From the NCBI GenBank assembly GCA_017618935.1, contig JAFZTG010000219.1, positions 1-5,107 of the forward strand: DNA of 5,107 nt. The letters run 5' to 3'. Positions 1 to 5,107 of this stretch are shown here, piece by piece (position 1 is the stretch's first letter; the number at the start of each line of letters is the position of its first letter). The DNA is from Bacteroidales bacterium. GTDB taxonomy: Bacteria > Bacteroidota > Bacteroidia > Bacteroidales > UBA1715. The notes below the pieces were generated by a model. That model was given only the letters and a program-made list of their open reading frames with translations, was not told where the DNA came from and did not search any database. A program made the position numbers and the translations under genes.

Positions 1-113
1 ATTGTTTCAAACATCGTTTCAATCAGTTCCGTAAGATTTGGATAATCTTTGTCAATATCGCCAGCAACTTTGCGTAACACTGGATTTCCGTATGCAATAA
101 TTGGTTTTATCAT
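1..113 (-). CDS. def: Peptide deformylase, N-terminal fragment (runs off left edge)
   Basis: The reverse strand reads ATG at 113-111 and stays open to the window edge, giving 37 residues that begin [20 protein letters not shown] and continue through [15 protein letters not shown]. Peptide deformylases open with this pattern: a short strand (I-x-x-Y/P-G-x-P-x-L-R-x-x-A), then an acidic stretch and a helix ending in M-F-x-T-M. The enzyme is a metal-dependent hydrolase that removes the N-formyl group from new proteins in the cytoplasm. The three diagnostic motifs (GxGLAAPQ, EGCLS, HExDH) would lie outside the window, so the call rests on the N terminus only. The ATG is the natural start: family proteins begin here, and a good promoter -7 box lies about 20 nt upstream. 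No Shine-Dalgarno sequence is evident. It is divergent from the lipoprotein gene at 229. Confidence 0.87.
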   Translation of the reverse strand, partial: MIKPIIAYGNPVLRKVAGDIDKDYPNLTELIETMFET

Positions 114-124
114 ATCCGTAAATT

Positions 125-142
125 TTATCTTTGCAAAGATAA
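125..142. repeat. 18-bp perfect palindrome over the def -7 box
   Basis: TTATCTTTGCAAAGATAA is identical to its own reverse complement. Each half contains TATCTTTG, so a -7 consensus box is present on both strands. The minus-strand copy has a well-spaced -33 partner. The plus-strand copy (126-133) has no good TTTG 17-23 bp upstream. It may be a dimeric regulator's operator covering the def promoter, or a chance result of the TTTGCAAA core common in -7 regions of this phylum. Confidence 0.6.
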
Positions 143-164
143 TTGTTTAATCTTCTATGCCAAC
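134..164 (-). promoter_or_regulatory. Bacteroidota-type promoter for the deformylase gene
   Basis: On the minus strand the -7 element TATCTTTG (141-134) is an exact match to the Bacteroidota consensus TAnnTTTG. After 19 bp there is GTTG (164-161), a 3-of-4 match to the -33 element TTTG. Transcription would start near 130-127, leaving a leader of about 15 nt before the def ATG at 113. The -7 box is one half of an 18-bp palindrome (125-142). Box matches and spacing are read directly; promoter activity is inferred. Confidence 0.66.
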
Positions 165-168
165 ATTT

Positions 169-199
169 TTTGCAGGCAAATGAAATAATTCTATATTTG
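169..199 (+). promoter_or_regulatory. Bacteroidota-type promoter for the lipoprotein gene
   Basis: TTTG at 169-172 and TATATTTG at 192-199 match the -33 (TTTG) and -7 (TAnnTTTG) elements exactly, with a 19-bp spacer. Transcription would start near 204-206, about 24 nt before the ATG at 229. The leader (to 228) is A/T-rich without a Shine-Dalgarno sequence, as is usual for this phylum. Its -33 box lies only 4 bp from the -33 box of the opposing def promoter, so the two promoters are packed back to back. Confidence 0.75.
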
Positions 200-228
200 T
201 GGTGTGTTCAATTTAAAAATTTACGAAT

Positions 229-735
229 ATGAAAAAGATTTTGGTTTTGAGTGTTTTGGTTTCTTCAATGTTGTTCTTCGGTTGTAAAAAGGAAGATGAC
301 GATGTGCGAACTCCGTATTGTGGGATTTATACTGGTTATCTGACATACACTTCAGAAAGGAATGGCAATGAAATGTCGGAAAGAAACCTCACCAAGTTGG
401 ATGTGCGAAAGAATGGTGATAATATAAAATCCGTAAGTGTGTACTATGCAAGTAATGGTGGTCTTTTATTTACCACGCAGGCAATGTCGGTGGTAAGCAC
501 GCAAAATGGTGATGGATTCTGTGGTCACGTGTATGAAAGTGTTACAAAAGATGAAGATGGTATTGACGTTACTACCATAGGTTTGCCCGTTTCTGATGAT
601 AGTGAGTGTTCGTGCGAAATTGCACCAAATAAAGACGGTGTGTTAACTCTTCGTTTTGTGTCACAAAAAAGTTATGTGAACTCGCACGGGATGGGCGTTG
701 TGGAAACGTATGAGTTTGAGGGAGGGAAGAATTAA
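229..735 (+). CDS. Small surface-exposed lipoprotein of unknown function
   Basis: This 168-residue protein starts with a type II signal peptide: MKK, a hydrophobic core (residues 4-17), then F-F-G-C with the lipidated cysteine at residue 19. The -3 and -2 residues are both Phe, a loose lipobox of the kind common in Bacteroidota. Cys19 is followed by KKEDDD, which fits the lipoprotein export signal (lysine plus acidic residues) that sends lipoproteins to the cell surface in this phylum. The mature part is rich in alternating polar and hydrophobic stretches with GxYxGYLTY near its start, suggesting a small beta-sheet domain. It has four further cysteines (31, 98, 127, 129; the last two as CSC). 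I do not recognise the family. It has its own consensus promoter and a strong terminator, so it is monocistronic. The ATG is fixed by the signal peptide. Its partner or substrate cannot be inferred. Confidence 0.85.
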   Translation: MKKILVLSVLVSSMLFFGCKKEDDDVRTPYCGIYTGYLTYTSERNGNEMSERNLTKLDVRKNGDNIKSVSVYYASNGGLLFTTQAMSVVSTQNGDGFCGHVYESVTKDEDGIDVTTIGLPVSDDSECSCEIAPNKDGVLTLRFVSQKSYVNSHGMGVVETYEFEGGKN

Positions 736-745
736 ATTAAGAATT

Positions 746-781
746 AAAAATTAAGGGATTCTTTGTAATCCCTTAATTTTT
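746..781. terminator. Bidirectional intrinsic terminator between lipoprotein gene and leuD
   Basis: Positions 746-760 pair perfectly with 767-781 (15 bp, no mismatch) around the 6-nt loop CTTTGT. The stem core is TTAAGGGATT/AATCCCTTAA, and its outer five pairs are A-T. A T run therefore ends the hairpin in both directions: 777-781 for plus-strand transcripts and 750-746 for minus-strand transcripts. It lies 10 nt after the lipoprotein stop and 12 nt after the leuD stop, as expected for a terminator shared by convergent genes. Confidence 0.92.
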
Positions 782-793
782 GTTTATCCAATT

Positions 794-1417
794 TTATTTT
801 TTTCTTGCTTGTTCGTAAGCAACGGTTTTATCCTGCACGCTCAACAAATAATCTATATCGTCAAGAGCATTTACAAGACAATGTTTCTTATAGCCGTTTA
901 TCTCGAACTTTTCGCTATGTCCGGTTGCTTCGTTCGTAACGGTTTGATTCGGAACGTCAACTGTCACGATTGTTTTCGGATCTTTTGCGATTGAGTCGAA
1001 CAATTCTTGTTGGAACTTTTGAGAAACCACAACTGGCAACACAAAGCAGTTCAACAAATTATTTCTGTGAATATCGGCGAAACTCGACGAAATCACAACA
1101 CGAACGCCATAGCCTGCAATTGCCCATGCAGCATGTTCACGGCTTGAACCAGAACCCCAGTTTTGACCACCAACAATAATTTCGTGAACACCTTCGCGCG
1201 GTGCTTCCGAGAAATCAGGCTGGTTCATCACAAAATCAGCGATAGGTTTCCCGTTAGCATCGTAACGCAAATCGTGCATAAACGCATCGCCGAAGAACTT
1301 CGGGTCGCGTGTGGTGCTTGCCAGATAGCGGGCAGGAATAATTAAGTCGGTATTGCAGTTGTCGATGGCAACAGGAATACACGTTGATTTGATTATATTG
1401 AATTTTTGTTTTGCCAT
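794..1417 (-). CDS. leuD: 3-isopropylmalate dehydratase, small subunit
   Basis: The 207-residue product is close to the usual length of about 200 for LeuD, the swivel subunit that pairs with LeuC. Together they isomerise 2-isopropylmalate to 3-isopropylmalate in leucine synthesis in the cytoplasm. Family marks are N-T-D-L-I-I-P-A-R at residues 22-30 (the DTDxIIP motif with Asn in first place), GSGSSREHAAWAI at 88-100 including the substrate-binding SSREH, and SSFADIHRNN at 111-120. The last of these is followed by LLNCFVLPVV, the usual FADIF..N....LLPV block. The C-terminal part (about 135-207) is variable, as in the family. The ATG at 1417-1415 lies 4 nt after the leuC stop, so the two are translationally close. 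No Shine-Dalgarno sequence is visible. Homologous small subunits act in homoaconitase or citraconate enzymes, but pairing with a standard LeuC supports leucine synthesis. Confidence 0.95.
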   Translation of the reverse strand: MAKQKFNIIKSTCIPVAIDNCNTDLIIPARYLASTTRDPKFFGDAFMHDLRYDANGKPIADFVMNQPDFSEAPREGVHEIIVGGQNWGSGSSREHAAWAIAGYGVRVVISSSFADIHRNNLLNCFVLPVVVSQKFQQELFDSIAKDPKTIVTVDVPNQTVTNEATGHSEKFEINGYKKHCLVNALDDIDYLLSVQDKTVAYEQARKK

Positions 1418-1421
1418 AATC

Positions 1422-2813
1422 TTAAATTTTACGAGGGTCAGTAATTACACCAGTGATTGCACTTGCGGCAACAACGAGCGGAGAAGCCAAAACAGTTCTT
1501 GCACCCGGTCCTTGACGACCAACAAAGTTACGGTTTGACGTAGAGATTGAAAGTTTTCCTGCTGGAACTTTGTCGGGGTTCATTGCCAAACACGATGAAC
1601 ACGACGGCAATCGAAGTTCGAAACCTGCTTCTTCCAAAATCTTGTCAATTCCTTCGTCAATGATTTGCTTGCGAACTAACCAAGAACCTGGGACGAGCCA
1701 AGCAACAACATGAGGAGCTTTTTTCTTTCCTTTTACAATCGAAGCGAATGCGCGGAAATCCTCAATACGACCATTGGTACATGCACCCAAGAAACAATAA
1801 TCTACAGGCGTACCTTCCAATTTTTGTCCTGGTTTAAACTGCATATAGTCAAGTTGGGCCGTCAATTGTGCTTTTTCAGCATCGCTCAAGCCGTCAAGCG
1901 TCGGAACTGTCTCGTCAATCGCGATACCAGCGCCAGGGTTTGTACCGTAAGTAATACGTGGCTTAATGTCTTCGGCACGATAGGTTACTTCCTTGTCGAA
2001 CACAGCATCGTCGTCGGTTTTAAGCGTTTCCCAATATGCAACAGCCTTATCCCATTCAGCACCTTTAGGAGCATATTCGCGTCCTTGCAAGTATTTGAAC
2101 GTTGTTTCATCGGGTGCGATAATTCCCGCACGCGAACCCATTTCAATTGAAAGGTTCGACAATGTAAGACGGCCTTCCATAGAAAGGTTACGGATTGTAG
2201 AGCCCGCATATTCAACCACGTAGCCAGTTGCGCCCGAGGTTGTCATCTGAGCCATAATGTACAACGCGATATCCTTTGCCGTCACGCCTTTTTGCAATGT
2301 GCCTTCAATGTTGATTCTCATTGATTTCGGTTTTCCTTGCAAGATACATTGACTTGCAAGCACTTCGGCAACCTCGCTTGTACCGATACCCATTGCAAGG
2401 GCGCCAACGGCACCGTGGGTAGATGTGTGCGAGTCACCACAAACGATTGTCATACCCGGAAGCGACAATGCTTTTTCTGGACCGACAACGTGAATGATTC
2501 CGTTGTCCTTTGTTCCCATAGCGAAATGCTTGATGCCGAATTCGGCACAGTTTTTTGCCAATGTTTCCACTTGTTTGCGACCTACAGGGTCGTTAATCAC
2601 TTCCTGTTGGTCGGAAGGCGTATTGTGGTCGGGCATAGCCACCACTTGTTCAGGACGGAACACCTTGATTCCTTTGTCACGAAGTGTGTCGAATGCCTGA
2701 GGAGAAGTCACCTCGTGGGCGTACAGACGGTCGATATACAACTGTGTAGGTCCGTCAGGAATAACCTGCACCACGTGAGCGTCCCAAATCTTTTCAAATA
2801 ATGTTTTTCCCAT
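1422..2813 (-). CDS. leuC: 3-isopropylmalate dehydratase, large subunit
   Basis: The 463-residue product matches the usual length of about 465 for LeuC, the [4Fe-4S] catalytic subunit of the aconitase superfamily. It opens with [15 protein letters not shown], typical of the family. The substrate-site block [24 protein letters not shown] is at residues 125-148. The three cluster-binding cysteines are Cys345 (in GACTNGR, 343-349) and Cys405 and Cys408 (in [13 protein letters not shown]). [20 protein letters not shown] at 426-445 is also conserved. One small deviation is Ser404 before the first C-x-x-C cysteine, where Gly is usual (GCSxC). All ligands are present, so the enzyme should be active. 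AGGA at 2824-2821 lies 7 nt before the ATG and may serve as a Shine-Dalgarno sequence, unlike the other genes here. leuD follows at once, while leuA and leuB are not adjacent. Confidence 0.97.
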   Translation of the reverse strand: MGKTLFEKIWDAHVVQVIPDGPTQLYIDRLYAHEVTSPQAFDTLRDKGIKVFRPEQVVAMPDHNTPSDQQEVINDPVGRKQVETLAKNCAEFGIKHFAMGTKDNGIIHVVGPEKALSLPGMTIVCGDSHTSTHGAVGALAMGIGTSEVAEVLASQCILQGKPKSMRINIEGTLQKGVTAKDIALYIMAQMTTSGATGYVVEYAGSTIRNLSMEGRLTLSNLSIEMGSRAGIIAPDETTFKYLQGREYAPKGAEWDKAVAYWETLKTDDDAVFDKEVTYRAEDIKPRITYGTNPGAGIAIDETVPTLDGLSDAEKAQLTAQLDYMQFKPGQKLEGTPVDYCFLGACTNGRIEDFRAFASIVKGKKKAPHVVAWLVPGSWLVRKQIIDEGIDKILEEAGFELRLPSCSSCLAMNPDKVPAGKLSISTSNRNFVGRQGPGARTVLASPLVVAASAITGVITDPRKI

Positions 2814-2940
2814 TGATATATCCTATTACGTGCATACTAAATTTGCGGGGGTAAAGGTAACTGAAAAACCTTGTTTTTATACGTTTATTTTCATTTTTTT
2901 TACCTTGTACCCATTGGATAGGGGCAATGTGCTATTGCCT
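2814..2940 (-). promoter_or_regulatory. leuCD upstream region with a weak promoter candidate
   Basis: This 127-nt gap separates the acyltransferase stop from the leuC start. On the minus strand TACCTTTA (2859-2852) matches the Bacteroidota -7 consensus TAnnTTTG at all but the last position. Transcription from it would start about 30 nt before the leuC ATG. No TTTG is found 17-23 bp upstream (the 19-bp position reads GTAT), so the promoter is weak, activator-dependent or elsewhere. The only short reading frames in the leader (for example MKINV from 2894) carry no leucine codons, so classical leucine-peptide attenuation is not supported. Confidence 0.35.
2849..2912 (-). repeat. Long-range inverted repeat upstream of leuC
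   Basis: The arm GGGTAAAGGTAA (2849-2860) is the reverse complement of TTACCTTGTACCC (2900-2912) except for one unpaired base (G2907). This gives 12 base pairs closing a 39-nt, A/T-rich interval. The near-leuC arm can instead pair with ACCTT at 2868-2872 (5 bp, 9-nt loop), so two mutually exclusive folds are possible in a leuCD leader transcript. The near arm also overlaps the candidate -7 box. It could be an RNA switch, an operator for a dimer binding two half-sites, or chance. Confidence 0.4.
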
Positions 2941-2943
2941 CTA
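2919..2943. terminator. Hairpin overlapping the acyltransferase stop codon
   Basis: Positions 2919-2928 pair with 2934-2943 around a 5-nt loop. As plus-strand RNA the 10-bp stem is complete, with one G-U pair, and is followed by ATTTTAT-like sequence. As minus-strand RNA, the direction of the genes here, the G-U becomes an A-C mismatch and no U tract follows, only TCCAATGG. It includes the TAG stop of the acyltransferase gene. It is at best a weak terminator or an mRNA 3'-end protector for the lpxD-acyltransferase transcript, and leaves room for read-through into leuCD. Confidence 0.35.
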
Positions 2944-4311
2944 TTTTATCATCGATGTGAAAATTCCCTTTATCTCGTCTCGCTTATTACAAATATCCAT
3001 TATCTGCGGCTTTTTTGAAACAAGACCGCAGTTAAACGAGATCTCGCGCCAAGTGCGTTTTGCCAATCGTGGATAATCGATAAACACGCACCAAACCACG
3101 TATAAGAAAAACAAGAAGAAAAATACTGTCCACCAAGGTAGCGGGACAAAAATAATCCAAAGAACTGCCAGAATTTTATACCACAAACTCGACATAACAA
3201 GACTTGTGACAAACATTATGGAATTTTTGAATTGTACATCTTTTGTAAGCGTATTCCCCAACTTCTTCGTGAGCAAATAAATACCACCCCAAAGCACGGC
3301 GCCGCATATAAAAAACGGGAACAACGCAACGATTTTCATACTATTCCAGATAACTTGGAATGCATCAGCGCCATTTTTATCAGCCAAGTCTATCGAATAG
3401 TCAGTTCTTTTCAATAACTGCACATATGCTTCAACTTTATCGCTGAGAGAAGCCAGGAAGCCGGCAGATTCGTTTTCTTTTTGTTCCAAGATCTCAACCG
3501 TCTTCTTGTCTGCACAGTAATCACGGGTGAGTTTATTGCCTTGACACGCAAATTTTTCCGCCGTTACGCTTCTACAAATACGACGAAGATTGTCAACCGT
3601 ATAATAAGTATCATCCATTTGAGGAATGTCAATCATCACGTTACGCATACCATCCTCAATTGCTAAACGAATCTCATTCTCTGCTACTTGTGGTGTTTCT
3701 TTCATTGACGCAATGAACTGGCGCATTGGAATCGGTTCGCCAATCTTCACGAACAAATTGGAACGAATGGAAACATAATCGTCGTAGTAAATTCCGACAG
3801 GATTAATATTGATATCCATATCGTAGTTATTCTTCGTTTCCGCCAAAATCACAATTTTAGGAATTCCCTTACGAGTCTGACGCAAACGACGGAAGCCCCA
3901 GTGCGTTCCTTCAGGGAAAAGCCCCACCAATTTTCTGGCAGAAATAACCTCAACGACTTTTTCAAAAACAATGTCGTTATTTTCAAGACTTTTTATGCCG
4001 TCACGCTGACGGAAAATAGGAAGAATCTTAAACGCATGAAGAATAGGAAGAAGAAATTTCTTCTTATACAAATCGGCACGAGCCAACCACGTAATTTGCC
4101 GAAAAATCGTTCCGCACAATACCAACGGGTCCATTGCCGTATTTTGGTGATTTATGGCAAGAATCGTGGGCGTTTTTCGGTCAAGATGTTCTTTCCCGAT
4201 AATGGTAATATCCTTGTACCACAACTTAAACCACAACAAAAACCAGAAGTTTCGGAGGTAGAAATGAGAAAACTTAAATTTCTCAGGGTTGCCAAGAGGT
4301 AATTTTGCCAT
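2941..4311 (-). CDS. PlsC/GPAT-type membrane acyltransferase
   Basis: The first 220 or so residues of this 456-residue protein form an acyltransferase domain that moves an acyl chain to glycerol 3-phosphate, lysophosphatidate or a related lipid at the inner membrane. A hydrophobic, aromatic segment (about 18-32) precedes motif I, NHQNTAMDP at 54-62. Here His55 and Asp61 are spaced H-x5-D, as in the yeast Gat1/Gat2-like branch, rather than the H-x4-D of PlsB and PlsC. Motif II is IFRQRDG (99-105), motif III LFPEGTHWG (131-139) and motif IV INPVGIYYDD (169-178). The second half has a polar linker (about 230-320) and strongly hydrophobic segments near 327-347, 366-390 and 392-411, likely membrane helices, making it almost twice the length of a minimal PlsC (about 240). 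The ATG is 6 nt after the lpxD stop, so the two genes are an operon. The exact acceptor lipid cannot be read from sequence. Confidence 0.88.
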   Translation of the reverse strand: MAKLPLGNPEKFKFSHFYLRNFWFLLWFKLWYKDITIIGKEHLDRKTPTILAINHQNTAMDPLVLCGTIFRQITWLARADLYKKKFLLPILHAFKILPIFRQRDGIKSLENNDIVFEKVVEVISARKLVGLFPEGTHWGFRRLRQTRKGIPKIVILAETKNNYDMDININPVGIYYDDYVSIRSNLFVKIGEPIPMRQFIASMKETPQVAENEIRLAIEDGMRNVMIDIPQMDDTYYTVDNLRRICRSVTAEKFACQGNKLTRDYCADKKTVEILEQKENESAGFLASLSDKVEAYVQLLKRTDYSIDLADKNGADAFQVIWNSMKIVALFPFFICGAVLWGGIYLLTKKLGNTLTKDVQFKNSIMFVTSLVMSSLWYKILAVLWIIFVPLPWWTVFFFLFFLYVVWCVFIDYPRLAKRTWREISFNCGLVSKKPQIMDICNKRDEIKGIFTSMIK

Positions 4312-4317
4312 ATCCGA

Positions 4318-5107
4318 TTACTTTTTCTCCAATAGTGCCTGTAACTCCGCAACTTGTTTTTTCAAGTCGTTCATTTCTTTCATAACTTTAGGAAGATTGC
4401 GGAAATAAACGTATGAGCGTTTAAACTCGTGACCTTCGAATGCCGGAGCACCCATCAGTTTTGCGTTATCTGGTACGTCAGCAAAAATACCAGATTTACC
4501 GCCACATTGTACGCCATTTCCTACGTGCAAATGTCCGGCAATACCCGTCTGACCGCCAATCATACAATTATTACCCATCTTGGTAGAACCTGCAACACCC
4601 GATTGTCCTGCTATTACGCAGTCGGAGCCAATCACACAGTTGTGACCGATTTGAATAAGATTGTCGATTTTCGTACCTTTTTCAATAATGGTGGAACCCA
4701 TCGTAGCACGGTCAATCGTGGCATTAGTACCAATCTCAACGTTTTCTTTCAAGATAACATTTCCCGTTTGTGGAATCTTCATATAACTTCCGTCTTCAAG
4801 CGGAGCAAATCCAAATCCGTCGCCACCGACTACTGAACCTGGCTGCAAAATACAGTTATCACCTATCTCACAGTCGTTCAATACGATAGCGCCAGCGTGA
4901 ATCAAACAGTTCTTACCAATTTTCGCAAACGGATAAATAGTAACATTGGGATAAATCTTGCAACCGTCGCCAATTTCGGCAAATTCGCCAACCGACACAA
5001 AATCACCGATATACACGCCTTTACCGATTTTCGCCTTACGATGAATGCGGGCTTTGCGAGAAATGCCTTTCAAATTCTTTGCCTGTTTTTCCTTTTCGTA
5101 AAAAACC
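4318..5107 (-). CDS. lpxD: UDP-3-O-acylglucosamine N-acyltransferase, 5' end outside window
   Basis: LpxD transfers a 3-hydroxyacyl chain from acyl carrier protein to the 2-amino group of UDP-3-O-acylglucosamine, the third step of lipid A synthesis, in the cytoplasm. About 262 C-terminal residues are visible. They show many hexapeptide repeats (I-G-x-x-x-x type, left-handed beta helix) from about 5050 to 4480. GGDGFGFAP is at about 4824-4798. The catalytic-type His lies in QIGHNCVIG (codon 4644-4642), a second conserved His in AGHLHVG (codon 4533-4531), and a C-terminal coiled-coil helix (KEMNDLKKQVAELQALLEKK) near the end. The frame stays open upstream of TTG at 5073 (VFYEKEKQAKN precedes it), so that TTG is not the start. 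The N-terminal uridine-binding domain, roughly 80-90 residues of a protein usually near 345, lies beyond position 5107. An acyltransferase gene follows after 6 nt. Confidence 0.95.
   Translation of the reverse strand, partial: VFYEKEKQAKNLKGISRKARIHRKAKIGKGVYIGDFVSVGEFAEIGDGCKIYPNVTIYPFAKIGKNCLIHAGAIVLNDCEIGDNCILQPGSVVGGDGFGFAPLEDGSYMKIPQTGNVILKENVEIGTNATIDRATMGSTIIEKGTKIDNLIQIGHNCVIGSDCVIAGQSGVAGSTKMGNNCMIGGQTGIAGHLHVGNGVQCGGKSGIFADVPDNAKLMGAPAFEGHEFKRSYVYFRNLPKVMKEMNDLKKQVAELQALLEKK

Noticed and set aside
1710..2150. Open frame of 146 codons on the plus strand, antisense to leuC
   Set aside because: It is a shadow of the conserved leuC frame, and its product has no coherent signal peptide, membrane pattern or motif.
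2337..2801. Open frame of 154 codons on the plus strand, antisense to leuC
   Set aside because: It lies wholly inside leuC, which has all its family motifs. The product is Cys/His-rich with no recognisable domain, and no promoter or start signal precedes it.
2838..2845. TAAATTTG on the plus strand, a perfect -7 consensus match
   Set aside because: There is no TTTG at 17-23 bp upstream and no plus-strand gene downstream; A/T-rich DNA gives such matches by chance.
2814..2940. Possible leucine leader peptide or tRNA-sensing T-box ahead of leuC
   Set aside because: The short frames in the leader encode no leucine runs, and I see no T-box bulge (TGGN) with a paired terminator hairpin and U tract.
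3901..4302. Open frame of 133 codons on the plus strand, antisense to the acyltransferase gene
   Set aside because: It covers the region encoding acyltransferase motifs I to III on the other strand; its very basic, low-complexity product looks like a mirror of that coding sequence.
4429..4836. Open frame of 135 codons on the plus strand, antisense to lpxD
   Set aside because: It mirrors the hexapeptide-repeat part of lpxD; the periodic composition of that repeat explains the lack of stops.
4480..5050. Periodic sequence suggesting tandem repeats in lpxD
   Set aside because: The roughly 18-nt period is the codon-level trace of the hexapeptide beta-helix repeat, not a DNA repeat element.

Overview
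The window looks like chromosomal DNA from a member of the Bacteroidota, most likely Bacteroidales. It is moderately AT-rich. Two intergenic sites match the Bacteroidota promoter (-33 TTTG, 19-bp spacer, -7 TAnnTTTG). Most starts lack a Shine-Dalgarno sequence, and the one lipoprotein has the lysine/acidic tail after its lipidated cysteine that marks surface export in this phylum. The encoded proteins are of the Bacteroidota type. I cannot name a genus from sequence alone.

Layout from left to right: (1) Positions 1-113, minus strand, hold the first 37 codons of a peptide deformylase gene (def) that runs off the left edge. (2) Positions 114-228 are a divergent promoter region. Two back-to-back Bacteroidota-type promoters face away from each other, and an 18-bp perfect palindrome covers the def -7 box. 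(3) Positions 229-735, plus strand, encode a small, probably surface-exposed lipoprotein of unknown function. (4) Positions 746-781 form a perfect 15-bp hairpin with A and T tracts on its two sides, a bidirectional terminator between convergent genes. (5) Positions 794-2813, minus strand, hold leuC and leuD (4-nt gap), the two subunits of 3-isopropylmalate dehydratase. (6) Positions 2814-2940 are a 127-nt leader or promoter region for leuCD with a long-range inverted repeat. (7) Positions 2941-5107, minus strand, hold lpxD (5' part outside the window) followed after 6 nt by a membrane-associated PlsC/GPAT-type acyltransferase.

Transcription on the minus strand runs lpxD -> acyltransferase -> leuC -> leuD and should stop at the hairpin at 746-781. 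lpxD and the acyltransferase are almost certainly co-transcribed and both serve envelope lipid synthesis: lipid A N-acylation, and phospholipid or lysophospholipid acylation. leuC and leuD form a heterodimeric leucine-biosynthesis enzyme and are probably a separate unit, although read-through from the lipid genes is possible. The rest of the leucine pathway (leuA, leuB) is not here.

Most of the window is conserved housekeeping sequence. I see no mobile element, CRISPR array, RNA gene or new defence system. The points worth a second look are the palindromic divergent promoter, the orphan lipoprotein, the leuCD leader inverted repeat, and the placement of lpxD beside an acyltransferase.
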